Position numbers and translations under genes: made by a program. Shown in pieces: positions 6,637 through 14,971 of a stretch of 64,000 bases of DNA. The stretch spans positions 1 through 64,000 of the forward strand of contig NZ_PUBZ01000125.1 in assembly GCF_003205875.1 (NCBI RefSeq), read 5' to 3'. This DNA is from Herpetosiphon llansteffanensis. Lineage in GTDB: Bacteria > Chloroflexota > Chloroflexia > Chloroflexales > Herpetosiphonaceae. The notes below the pieces were generated by a model. That model worked only from the letters and a program-made list of their open reading frames with translations. It was not told the DNA's origin and ran no database searches. Position 1 is the stretch's first letter. Every line of letters begins with the position of its first letter.

Positions 6637-9564
6637 ATGGAATTGCCAGCCCTCATTGCCGTTCTGGTCGATGCGATTCTCATCAAATGTCCAGAGTATG
6701 ATCGGGCGAGCGTGACGGTTGCGCTCGAATCAGTCTTTGCGGGTCAGCCCACACTGCTGGGTGGTAATTCCATTTCGATGCTGTTGGGCCAGAACAACGA
6801 TTTTACGAATGCCACGATTACGATTGGCAGTGTGCATGCAGGGCATACCATCACGGTGCAACTCCCGCAGCCGATAGACCCGCTGCCCGCTGCCCTTGCG
6901 GCCCTGGCCTCGATTCCGCTGAACGATGTGCCCACGCCTCGTTCTGATCTCCCTAAAGCCTCACGCCTACCCTTTGAATCCAGTTCGCACTTTGTTGGTC
7001 GCGAAGAAGAATTAAAAGCGCTCGCGCAGGCGATTGGCACAGCCCAGCCTGCGGTCGTCATGCCAGCAGTGGCCACGGGCCTTGGCGGGATTGGCAAAAC
7101 GAGCCTGGTGACCGAGTTTGCCTATCGCTATGGGGTCTATTTTCATGGTGGGGTCTTTTGGTTGAACTGTGCCGACCCCGATCAAGTGGCCAGTCAAATC
7201 GCAGCGTGTGCGATTGATGTCGGGATCGACCCAGCCGGAATGGCGCTCGATGAGCAGGTGCAGCGGGTGCTCAATGCCTGGAAATCGCCCATACCGCGCT
7301 TGTTGATTTTTGATAACTGCGAAAATCCAGCGATTCTGGAGCAGTGGAAGCCCACGGTCGGCGGCTGTCGGGTGCTCATCACGGCGCGGTCGGATCAGTG
7401 GCCAATGCTGACGCAGATTCGGCTTGGGCTGCTCTCGCCAGCAGAAAGTCGCTTGTTATTGCAGCGCCTCTGTGCGCGGTTGAGCGATGCCGAGGCTGAT
7501 GCGATTGCCGAGGATCTGGGGCATTTGCCGTTGGCTTTGCATTTGGCGGGCAGTTATCTCGCGACTTATTCCCATCATACCGTCGAGCAATACCGCACGG
7601 ATTTAACCATTGCCCATCAGTCGCTCAAGGGCCGTGGCGCGTTACCCTCACCCACGCGCCATGAACTGGATGTAGAAGCCACCTTTATGCTGAGTTTTAA
7701 TCAGCTTGATCCGACCGATGCGCGTGATACGTTGGCGTTGGGTATGCTCGATGGGACGGCATGGTGTGCGCCAGGTGTGCCAATCCCGCGTGATCTGGTG
7801 CTGGCGTTAGTGCTTGCCGAGGCTGGTGACGATGGGCCTCCGAATCGAACGACGGATCGTGATGATGCGGTTGATGCCCTGCGTCGTTTGCAGCAGCTTG
7901 GATTGCTCGATGGCACTGAACTCGTCGTGCTGCATCGGTTGCTGGCGCAAGTTGTCCAGTCGCGGTTGGGATCGTTCGACATGTTGGCCGAGGTTGAATC
8001 GTGTCTTGCATGGGTAACGGCGACGGCAACGGCGAGCGGGAACCCGCAACGGTTGACACCCCTTATTGCCCATATGCGGTATGTGACCCTACGGGCATTA
8101 GACCGTGGCGATCTGATGGCGATTCCGTTAGCCGATCAGCTTGGCGCGTTTGAGCAATTGCACGGTGCCTATGCCGCCGCACAGATCGTCTATGAACGAG
8201 CACTCGTCATTTGTGGGGCACACCTTGGTATGGGGCATGTCGTAACCGCAGGAATCCTCCATAATTTAGGGGTTACTCTCGCCCATCAAGGGCGGTATAA
8301 GGAAGCCCAAGCATGGTATGAACACGCATTGGTTATAACGGAGCAGGTAGTGGGTGCGGATCATCCGGATACTGGGGGGATTCTGTCGAATTTGGGGGTC
8401 GTTTTGGATCACCAGGGCGCGTATGCTGAAGCCCTACCATTAATCGAACGAAGCATAGCAATTCGGGATAGGGTGTTAGGAGCCGATCATCCCGACACCG
8501 CGATGTCCTTGAATAATCGTGGAGTCGTTCTCGAACACCAAGGACGATATCGCGAGGCGCAGCACTGCTATGAACAGGCGGTGGCGATCACGACCGCCCT
8601 CGTGGGAGATCGCCATCCGACAACGGCAAAGTATCGGAGTAATATTGCGCTGGTGTTGGAGCGGCAAGGAGAATATGCTGCTGCTGCACGCATTCATGAA
8701 ACGGTTGTTGAGATCATCGAAACCGTCTTGGGTGCGGAGCATCCGGATACCGCGATGAGCCTCCATAATTGGGCCTTCGCGTTAATCAACCAAGGGCAAG
8801 CAGCCCAGGCGCAGTCCCTCATGGAACGGGCGATTGGGATTAATGAACGAGTTCATGGAAGGGAGCATCGGGCGACCGCACTATGCATGCACCATCTTGG
8901 TCTTGCGTTGATTCACCAAGAACGCTATGCGGAGGCGCAGCCCATCTTGGAGCAGGCGATTGGGATCTATGAGCAGGTCGTAGGGCCACGGCATCCCGAG
9001 ATCGCAGCAGTTGTCAGTAATTTGGGAGGAGTCCTCGCGCATCAAGGGCGGTATGGCGATGCGGAGCAGTGCTATGAACGGGCATTGGCGGTGCGGGAAG
9101 CGGTGTTGGGGCCGGAGCATCCCGATACGGCGACAACAAGAAGTAATCTGAACAGTCTGAGTACGGCTAAAGGGTATGGTCTCCGAGCCGTACTCCTTAA
9201 TAATTTTGCGGTTTTGTTCGCGTCCCAAGGCTGTTTTAAGGATGCCCAATATCTGTTTGAACAGGCGCTGGCTCTTTATGAGCCGTTACTCCGCCTCCAC
9301 CATTCCGATATGACAACCGTTATTGAGAATATGGGATGCCTGCTTATGCTTCAAGATCGATCAATTGAAGCGGTTGGATTAATCGAACGCGCATGCATGC
9401 TGTATGAACAGAGTATTGGGCGAGATCGTGAAATGACCAATCGACTACGGGTGTATGGTGCCGAATTGAAGGAATCTATCCAGTTCGGGCTTAAACGCGC
9501 GACCCCCCGAAACATGGCAGCAAACGTATGTGCGTATACGAACGATGGCGAACCCGTTGATTAA
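6637..9564 (+). CDS. STAND/NB-ARC ATPase with TPR array (NLR-like)
   Basis: 975-residue NLR-like signalling ATPase. Head (1-75): a helical segment plus a short beta-rich motif (52-76). NB-ARC: FVGREEELKAL at 119, Walker A GLGGIGKTS at 148-156, Walker B LLIFDN, an arginine-bearing LITARSDQW sensor strand, GHLPLALHLAGSYL, and a winged-helix segment ending VLHRLLAQVVQ. TPR array: about eight regular 42-residue kinesin-light-chain-type units and two decayed ones. By family knowledge, ligand binding to the TPRs would release ATP-dependent oligomerisation of the head. The last 26 residues (from about residue 951) are encoded by a MITE; without it the frame would end Q-stop two codons after the junction. 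Confidence 0.88.
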   Translation: MELPALIAVLVDAILIKCPEYDRASVTVALESVFAGQPTLLGGNSISMLLGQNNDFTNATITIGSVHAGHTITVQLPQPIDPLPAALAALASIPLNDVPTPRSDLPKASRLPFESSSHFVGREEELKALAQAIGTAQPAVVMPAVATGLGGIGKTSLVTEFAYRYGVYFHGGVFWLNCADPDQVASQIAACAIDVGIDPAGMALDEQVQRVLNAWKSPIPRLLIFDNCENPAILEQWKPTVGGCRVLITARSDQWPMLTQIRLGLLSPAESRLLLQRLCARLSDAEADAIAEDLGHLPLALHLAGSYLATYSHHTVEQYRTDLTIAHQSLKGRGALPSPTRHELDVEATFMLSFNQLDPTDARDTLALGMLDGTAWCAPGVPIPRDLVLALVLAEAGDDGPPNRTTDRDDAVDALRRLQQLGLLDGTELVVLHRLLAQVVQSRLGSFDMLAEVESCLAWVTATATASGNPQRLTPLIAHMRYVTLRALDRGDLMAIPLADQLGAFEQLHGAYAAAQIVYERALVICGAHLGMGHVVTAGILHNLGVTLAHQGRYKEAQAWYEHALVITEQVVGADHPDTGGILSNLGVVLDHQGAYAEALPLIERSIAIRDRVLGADHPDTAMSLNNRGVVLEHQGRYREAQHCYEQAVAITTALVGDRHPTTAKYRSNIALVLERQGEYAAAARIHETVVEIIETVLGAEHPDTAMSLHNWAFALINQGQAAQAQSLMERAIGINERVHGREHRATALCMHHLGLALIHQERYAEAQPILEQAIGIYEQVVGPRHPEIAAVVSNLGGVLAHQGRYGDAEQCYERALAVREAVLGPEHPDTATTRSNLNSLSTAKGYGLRAVLLNNFAVLFASQGCFKDAQYLFEQALALYEPLLRLHHSDMTTVIENMGCLLMLQDRSIEAVGLIERACMLYEQSIGRDREMTNRLRVYGAELKESIQFGLKRATPRNMAANVCAYTNDGEPVD

Positions 9565-9910
9565 CCGTGTTGTTTCTTTCGCCGCCACAGCAGATCGGCA
9601 TCATTAATAGCACCAGCGTGCTCCGGAGATGACAGCAGCATTGGGATGTTCGCGTGACGAATACCCAGGACAGCTTTGTGGCCTAGAGACCCGTTGGATA
9701 TGGCTGGTGGTATGGGTTGTTCCGCCTATTCCTGTGATAACGATCAATGTTCATCGATAGAGACGATCTGTTTTATGCTCAGCTTAACGGATCGTCGCAC
9801 ATGAATCCTGTGATAAAAACTCTTATCACAGGATTCGTCAGGCTCCATCGCATGGGTAAAAGCGAACACGTGTTCGCTGCCATGTTTCGGGGGGCCGCGC
9901 GTTTAAGCCC
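9487..9910. mobile_element. MITE with 38-bp terminal inverted repeats and 5-bp target duplication
   Basis: GGGCTTAAACGCGCG... at 9487-9524 and its inverted copy at 9873-9910 differ at about two positions, and AGTTC flanks the element on both sides (9482-9486, 9911-9915). No transposase is encoded. An internal hairpin lies at 9803-9836. The element supplies the last codons and stop of the STAND gene. Confidence 0.85.
9803..9836. repeat. 14-bp perfect hairpin inside the MITE
   Basis: GAATCCTGTGATAA and its reverse complement are separated by 6 nt. A partial third copy, CCTGTGATAA, occurs upstream at about 9731. Its role may be structural or protein binding. Confidence 0.7.
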
Positions 9911-10099
9911 AGTTCCAATGAGCGTGGAAATCATGAAAATGATGGTAAAAAAGGAGGATTTCCAGGGGCCGAATTGCGACCCGTGTCAGACCATGAGTGA
10001 AACGATACACTTCTATGTTCTATCGTGAAGCGACTTTTATTGACATAATAATTCTTGTTTGTAGTAATCGTGGAGCGACGATGCGTGCCATTGTCTCAG

Positions 10100-10225
10100 T
10101 AGTGTCAGTTTGGAGTATACCCTATCCTGATGTCAGATTCCCAATTAATTATTGTCAGACTAGCGTTCTTTTTGTGCTTTCTTGACAATTCTTCGTAATG
10201 GTCTTAGACTCTATCCTGACAGTTT
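10100..10225. promoter_or_regulatory. Candidate recombination (res-like) site and promoter of the serine recombinase
   Basis: TGTCAG occurs at about 10103, 10131 and 10153, and CTGACAG about 10216, with CTATCCTGA twice, as expected for multiple resolvase subsites just upstream of the gene. TTGACA (10182-10187), 17 bp, TAGACT (10205-10210) is a probable promoter, overlapped by the sites so that the recombinase could repress itself. The rest of 9911-10100 shows nothing. Confidence 0.45.
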
Positions 10226-10244
10226 GCTACCCAAGGAGCAGCGG

Positions 10245-10823
10245 ATGGCAGGACAACGGGTTGGCTATATTCGGATCAGCACCAGCGATCAGCATCCCGA
10301 TCGGCAGCTCGACGGCCAGACCCTTGATCGGGTCTTTACCGAGCACGCATCGGGAAAAGATAGAAATCGCCCGCAATTAGCGGCGTTGTTTGCCTTTGTG
10401 CGTTCCGGTGATACCGTCGTCGTTCATAGTATGGATCGCCTTGCTCGGAATCTTGATGATCTCCGTGAGATCGTACAGACCCTGACCCAACGCAGTGTGA
10501 CGATCCACTTTGTCGCCGAGCACTTGACCTTTACGGGCAATGATTCCCCCATGGCAACCTTGATTCTCTCGATGCTGGGAGCTGTGGCCGAGTTTGAGCG
10601 CGCCTTGATCCGCGAACGGCAGCGTGAAGGCATCGCTCTGGCCAAGCAGCGCGGTGTGTACAAAGGTCGCAAGAAAGCCCTGAATTCTGCAACCATCGCC
10701 CAGATCGTTAATCGGGCTGCCGCTGGGGAATCCAAAACGGCCTTAGCCCGTGAAGTTGGCATTAGCCGCGAAACCCTCTATCAGTATTTGCGCCAACATC
10801 GGGCGACCGAACCGATTCTTTAA
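10245..10823 (+). CDS. Serine recombinase (resolvase/invertase family)
   Basis: 192 residues, standard length for a small resolvase. It catalyses site-specific DNA strand exchange through a 5'-phosphoserine intermediate. N-terminal catalytic domain: RVGYIRISTSDQ carries the nucleophile Ser, followed by the VVHSMDRLARNLDDL arginine motif and AEFERALIRERQREGI. The long E helix leads to a C-terminal helix-turn-helix (KTALAREVGISRETLYQYL). The ATG at 10245 follows AAGGAG; an upstream in-frame TTG at 10182 is the promoter -35 instead. The element it served is no longer obvious; STAND genes and a toxin-antitoxin pair flank it. Confidence 0.9.
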   Translation: MAGQRVGYIRISTSDQHPDRQLDGQTLDRVFTEHASGKDRNRPQLAALFAFVRSGDTVVVHSMDRLARNLDDLREIVQTLTQRSVTIHFVAEHLTFTGNDSPMATLILSMLGAVAEFERALIRERQREGIALAKQRGVYKGRKKALNSATIAQIVNRAAAGESKTALAREVGISRETLYQYLRQHRATEPIL

Positions 10824-10838
10824 TACCCGGAGGATGTG

Positions 10839-11054
10839 ATGAGCCTTGTTGCTATTCTTGAACAAGTCCAAACCTTGAGTGTCCAAGAACGCAAAGACCT
10901 CGTAAAATTCTTAGTTGATTCGTTCGAGGTGTCTCCACCGCAACCGCTGCTCCAGCTGGCGGATATGGCCGGCTTTGCCGCATCGCTGGCCACGGGTGAC
11001 GATGCGCAAACCTACGTGGATGGATTACGGGATGCATGGGAGCGGCCTGCATGA
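10839..11054 (+). CDS. Antitoxin of PIN-domain toxin-antitoxin pair
   Basis: 71-residue acidic, helical protein. Residues 5-32 (LEQVQTLSVQERKDLVKFLV) match the short helical antitoxins that precede PIN toxins in Chloroflexota and cyanobacteria. The C-terminal region (LRDAWERP) would be the toxin-wrapping part. GGAGG lies 5 nt before ATG 10839. Its stop overlaps the toxin start (ATGA), which is typical for the antitoxin-first order. It would neutralise the RNase and probably repress its own operon with the toxin. Confidence 0.75.
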   Translation: MSLVAILEQVQTLSVQERKDLVKFLVDSFEVSPPQPLLQLADMAGFAASLATGDDAQTYVDGLRDAWERPA

Positions 11055-11506
11055 GTTTATTGGCGACACTGACCACGATTCGGCGATTATATTTCGATAC
11101 AGCACCACTCATTTATTATACGGAAGGGCATTCCGAGTACCTGCCGACGCTGCATGTGATCATGAGTCAGATTGCACCCGATCGGATCCATGCGATTACG
11201 TCGGTCTTAACACTCACCGAAACCCTAATGAAGCCGCTCCAGCAGCAGCAGATGACGCTTTTCCAGCAATATCGCACGCTGTTTTATCACACTGCGGCGC
11301 TGACGACGGTGCCGATTACCGCTCCCATTGCCGAGTTGGCTGCCACCCTGCGCGCGCAGTATCGGTTGCGGACTCCCGATGCATTGCAGATAGCAACCGC
11401 GATCGATGCGGGGTGTGATGCCTTTTTGACCAATGATATTGCGTTGCAGCGCGTCACAGAGATTGCGGTACTGGTGGTTGCTGACCTGGCAACGCGTGCT
11501 CCTTAA
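11051..11506 (+). CDS. PIN-domain RNase toxin (VapC-like)
   Basis: 151 residues, the normal size of a PIN toxin. It is expected to cleave RNA using metal-binding acidic residues: Asp in LYFDTAPLIYYTE (about 18), Glu in LTLTETLM, Asp in RTPDALQIATA and Asp in FLTNDIALQ, all in the expected order. Start at 11051 overlaps the antitoxin stop. A terminator follows at 11549. Located between two STAND genes, it may stabilise the array or belong to the nearby recombinase element. Confidence 0.85.
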   Translation: MSLLATLTTIRRLYFDTAPLIYYTEGHSEYLPTLHVIMSQIAPDRIHAITSVLTLTETLMKPLQQQQMTLFQQYRTLFYHTAALTTVPITAPIAELAATLRAQYRLRTPDALQIATAIDAGCDAFLTNDIALQRVTEIAVLVVADLATRAP

Positions 11507-11548
11507 ATGATGGGTCATTCGTATGCTTACGTGACCGCTAGTTAACTG

Positions 11549-11570
11549 ATCACCCATAAGGGTGATTTTT
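11549..11570 (+). terminator. Rho-independent terminator after the PIN toxin
   Basis: ATCACCC/GGGTGAT stem, ATAA loop, five T residues. Its 3' half is also the first part of the conserved STAND upstream element. Confidence 0.75.
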
Positions 11571-11635
11571 GTTCCTGGATGCCAGAAATTGCGACGGAAT
11601 GGATCTCTTAAGAGTATAAGAATCCCCACATTAAG
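11561..11635 (+). promoter_or_regulatory. Conserved upstream element of STAND operons, copy 2
   Basis: Aligned with 6545-6616, including the identical ATGCCAGAAAT (11579-11589). It lies about 115 bp upstream of the small protein gene at 11752. Confidence 0.6.
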
Positions 11636-11751
11636 TTAAGTCTGTGTGCATTGCTCGCCATCTCGCAATCAGTGAACCGATAGGCGAGCATAGAACATCC
11701 ACACGATGAGACGAAGCACTGTTCAATCAACCATCGCAGAAGGAGTCGCCC

Positions 11752-12183
11752 ATGGATGCCGTTATTACCGGAATTGTGAGCCTCGTGAGTGCCTATATGA
11801 CCTATCGCGGCGTTGTCGCAACCGCTAAGGCGAAAGATGACCCCCACCCAGCACCGCCAGCAGAAGCCGCCACAGGCGAACGTGCCTTAGCGCTGGTGCA
11901 GCACGCAGCGACCCAAGGAACGGAAGATCAGCGCCAGGATCTCATCAACTTCGAGCGCAATCCGAGCCGGAATCAAGACCAGTTGCGCCGTGCAGTCCGC
12001 GAATTAATGGAGGCCAACCCCGCATTATTAACGGAACTCCAAGCTCTTCTTGCGACGGCCCCAGCAGCAGCGACAACGAATTATGGTGCAGTGACGATTG
12101 ATAACAGTACCGTGAATGCGCCCGTTATCGGTGTGAATACCGGGATGGTCAACAGTACAAGCTATCGAGACGAGCCGCGATAG
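11752..12183 (+). CDS. Small hydrophobic-head protein with C-terminal STAND-shared motif (putative effector or adaptor)
   Basis: 143 residues. Residues 3-18 (AVITGIVSLVSAYMTY) form one hydrophobic helix that could insert into a membrane. Then comes a Pro/Ala linker, a helical segment (78-102, LRRAVRELMEANPALLTELQ) and a C-terminal beta-rich motif at 112-131 (GAVTIDNSTVNAPVIGVNTG). Almost the same motif is at residues 46-66 of the STAND protein at 14972, and a related one is at the head of the STAND protein beginning 51 bp downstream. In fungal and bacterial NLR systems, effectors with a C-terminal amyloid motif lie next to NLRs with a matching N-terminal motif; this gene fits that layout. Pore-forming or membrane-damaging activity is inferred only from the N-terminal helix. 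Confidence 0.65.
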   Translation: MDAVITGIVSLVSAYMTYRGVVATAKAKDDPHPAPPAEAATGERALALVQHAATQGTEDQRQDLINFERNPSRNQDQLRRAVRELMEANPALLTELQALLATAPAAATTNYGAVTIDNSTVNAPVIGVNTGMVNSTSYRDEPR

Positions 12184-12234
12184 ACTTGTCTTGTCCAGAT
12201 TTTTTGCTGATAGTGTGGCAAAGGAGGCGTAGGA

Positions 12235-14901
12235 ATGGAACTGCCTGGTGTAAGCGCTGGAACGGTAAATATCCAGGGGAGTAATGCGTCTGGCTCCAAT
12301 ACAGGAGTGAATCATGGCACGATCAATAATATCTTTACTACGTCTCCGGTCACTGATCCGCTGCCTACTGCGCTTGCGGCCCTTGCCGCTATTCCGCTTG
12401 ATACAGTTCCTGCTCCACGTGTTGATCTCTCTCAAACCTCACGTATCCCCTTTGAATCGAGTTCCTATTTCGTTGGGCGCGAATCCGAATTGAAAGCCTT
12501 GGCCCGCGCGATTGGCAACACTCAACCAACCGTTGTTGTGCCTGCAGTGACGACGGGTCTTGGCGGGATTGGCAAAACGAGCCTCGTAACCGAGTTTGCC
12601 TATCGCTATGGCGTGCATTTTCAGGGTGGGGTCTTTTGGATCGATTGTTCCATTGCGGATCAGGTCGCTAGTCAGATTGCGGCATGTGCGCTGGCATTGC
12701 AGATGAATCCAACAGGATTGTCGCTCGACGATCAAGTACAACGGGTCATGGTCGCATGGCAATCTCCGATGCCACGCTTGCTGATTTTTGATAATTGTGA
12801 GGATCGCACGATTCTCGACCGCTGGAAGCCAAAATTCGGTGGCTGTCGGATGTTGGTGACATCGCGGTCGGATCAGTGGTCAGCAGTGACGCACGTTCGG
12901 CTTGGTCTGTTGGAGACTCACGAGAGTCGGTCCTTATTACAAACGCTCTACCCACGTTTGACGAATCAAGAAGCCGACCAGATTGCTGCGGACTTGGGAC
13001 ATCTCCCCTTAGCGCTGCATTTGGCGGGGAGCTATCTGCATTCCTATCCGCATCAGTCCGTGCTCCAGTATCGTGATGACTTAACCATTGCCCATCGGTC
13101 ACTGAAGGGGCGAGGAGCCTTACCGTCACCGACCCAGCATGAACTGGATGTGGAAGCCACCTTCATGGTAAGCGTGAAGCAGCTTGATCCCAATACGCCA
13201 ATCGATAGCTTGGCGTTGAACATGCTCGACGGTGCAGCGTGGTGTGCGCCAAGTGTTCCCATCCCGCGCGATGTAATACTATCGTTCGTTCCCGATGGAA
13301 CGGATGATGATGATGCCGTGGATGCGCTGCGGCGCTTGCAAATACTCGGCTTGTTGGATGGTATCGAGACAGTGGTTTTACATCGCTTGCTTGCTCAAGT
13401 CATTCATTCCCATATGGGATGGTCTACGACATTGGCACTCGTAGAGCAGCGGATGGCCACTGCGGCGGAGAAAGCGCATAAGACGGGGATTCCGAAGCAG
13501 ATGAATCCGCTTGAGCCGCATCTGCGGGATTTAACGCTTCGGGCGTTGGCTCGCGATACGGAACAAGGGGCACAACTTGCGACGAACCTTGGACTGTTTG
13601 CACAACACCAGGGACGCTATGCGGAGGCGCAAACACTCCATGAACGAGCACTGGTGGTACGAAAAGCACTCGTCGGTGAAAACCATCCGGATACCGCAAT
13701 GAGCATGAATAATCTCGCAGAAGCGTTGCATGAACAAGGGCGATATAGGGACGCACGGGAATTATTTGAACGGACATTGGTGGTGCGGGAAGCGTTGTTA
13801 GGGACCGAGCATCCGGATACCGCGCGGAGTGTGAACAATCTGGCGGGGGTCTTGGAGAGTCAAGGGAGGTATGCCGAGGCGCAGGAATTGTATGAACAGG
13901 CGTTGGCAGTACGAGAAGCGGTGTTGGGGACGGAGCATCCAGATACAGCAACGAGTGTGAACAATCTGGCATTTGTCTTGCAGAGTCAAGGGAGGTATGC
14001 CAAGGCGCAGGAATTGTATGAACGGGCGTTGGCAGTACGGGAAGCGGTGTTGGGGGCGGAGCATCCCGAGACGGCTTCAAGTCTGAACAATCTGGCGGGG
14101 GTCTTAGATCGGCAAGGACGGTATGCCGAGGCGCAGGAGTTGTTTGAACGGGCGTTGGCAGTACGAGAAGCGATGTTGGGGGCGGAGCATCCCGAGACGG
14201 CTTCAAGTCTGAACAATCTGGCGGGGGTCTTAGATCGGCAAGGACGGTATGCCAAGGCGCAGGAGTTGTTTGAACGGGCGTTGACAATTAATGAAGCAGT
14301 GTTGGGTGTAGATCATCCCGATACCGCGCGGAGCGTGAATAACCTAGCGGTGATCTTGTCGAGCCAAGGGCGCTATGCCGAGGCGCAGGAATTGTATGAA
14401 CAGGCGTTGACAGTACGAGAAGCGGTGTTGGGGACGGATCATCCCGAGACGGCTTCAAGTGTGAACAATCTGGCAGGGGTCTTGGCGCGGCAAGGGCGGT
14501 ATGGCGATGCACAAAGGTTATATGAACGGGCGTTGGCGGTGCGGGAAGCGGTGTTGGGGGCCGAGCATCCGGATACGGCGTGGAGTATGAACGGACTGGC
14601 AAGGGTCTTGGCGAGTCAAGGGCGATATGGCGATGCACAAAGGTTATATGAACGGGCCTTAGTCATCAACAAGGCGGTATTAGGTCGTGAGCATCGAGAT
14701 ACCATAATAACGATGAGCAACTTGGCATCTGTTCTTGAAAGGCAACGGCAGTATGGGAAAGCCCAATCTCTCTATGAACAAGCTTTGGCTATTAGTAAAC
14801 GCGTCTTGGACTCAAACCATCCTGATATGCAATCTCTCCAACGAGACGTAGGACGAGTCCAACGCCTCTATCAGAATACCAAAAAGAAAAAGCGGAAATG
14901 A
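12235..14901 (+). CDS. STAND/NB-ARC ATPase with TPR array and short motif head
   Basis: 888 residues. The head is only about 40 residues: a Gly/Asn-rich stretch (VNIQGSNASGSNTGVNHGTI, 11-30) related to the C-terminal motif of the preceding small protein. NB-ARC follows: FVGRESELKAL at 79, Walker A GLGGIGKTS (108-116), Walker B LLIFDN, VTSRSDQW, GHLPLALHLAGSYL, winged helix to VLHRLLAQVIH. Ten 42-residue TPR units of the pattern GRYAEAQELYERALAVREAV...HPDTA..NNLA follow, several almost identical at the DNA level (14051-14283). GGAGG precedes the start. Lacking its own enzymatic head, it probably recruits the neighbouring small protein. It is in the same operon (51-bp gap). Confidence 0.88.
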   Translation: MELPGVSAGTVNIQGSNASGSNTGVNHGTINNIFTTSPVTDPLPTALAALAAIPLDTVPAPRVDLSQTSRIPFESSSYFVGRESELKALARAIGNTQPTVVVPAVTTGLGGIGKTSLVTEFAYRYGVHFQGGVFWIDCSIADQVASQIAACALALQMNPTGLSLDDQVQRVMVAWQSPMPRLLIFDNCEDRTILDRWKPKFGGCRMLVTSRSDQWSAVTHVRLGLLETHESRSLLQTLYPRLTNQEADQIAADLGHLPLALHLAGSYLHSYPHQSVLQYRDDLTIAHRSLKGRGALPSPTQHELDVEATFMVSVKQLDPNTPIDSLALNMLDGAAWCAPSVPIPRDVILSFVPDGTDDDDAVDALRRLQILGLLDGIETVVLHRLLAQVIHSHMGWSTTLALVEQRMATAAEKAHKTGIPKQMNPLEPHLRDLTLRALARDTEQGAQLATNLGLFAQHQGRYAEAQTLHERALVVRKALVGENHPDTAMSMNNLAEALHEQGRYRDARELFERTLVVREALLGTEHPDTARSVNNLAGVLESQGRYAEAQELYEQALAVREAVLGTEHPDTATSVNNLAFVLQSQGRYAKAQELYERALAVREAVLGAEHPETASSLNNLAGVLDRQGRYAEAQELFERALAVREAMLGAEHPETASSLNNLAGVLDRQGRYAKAQELFERALTINEAVLGVDHPDTARSVNNLAVILSSQGRYAEAQELYEQALTVREAVLGTDHPETASSVNNLAGVLARQGRYGDAQRLYERALAVREAVLGAEHPDTAWSMNGLARVLASQGRYGDAQRLYERALVINKAVLGREHRDTIITMSNLASVLERQRQYGKAQSLYEQALAISKRVLDSNHPDMQSLQRDVGRVQRLYQNTKKKKRK

Positions 14902-14971
14902 TGACATACCATTTCCTGAGATGAGTTGTGATAGTTTCGGTTGATAGCAGATTGCTCATGGTTATGGAGAC

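Noticed and set aside
9803-9836. Hairpin as transcription terminator of the first STAND gene
   Set aside because: No T tract on either side, and it lies inside the MITE, so it is more likely an internal feature of that element.
13424-14287. Long open frame of 287 codons on the minus strand (Pro/Thr-rich)
   Set aside because: It is the antisense shadow of the TPR array; the repetitive Pro-rich product and lack of a ribosome site show it is not a gene.
13600-14850. Regular 126-bp spaced repeats that could be taken for a CRISPR-like or satellite array
   Set aside because: They encode in-frame 42-residue TPR units with codon-level drift; there are no unique spacers and no cas genes.
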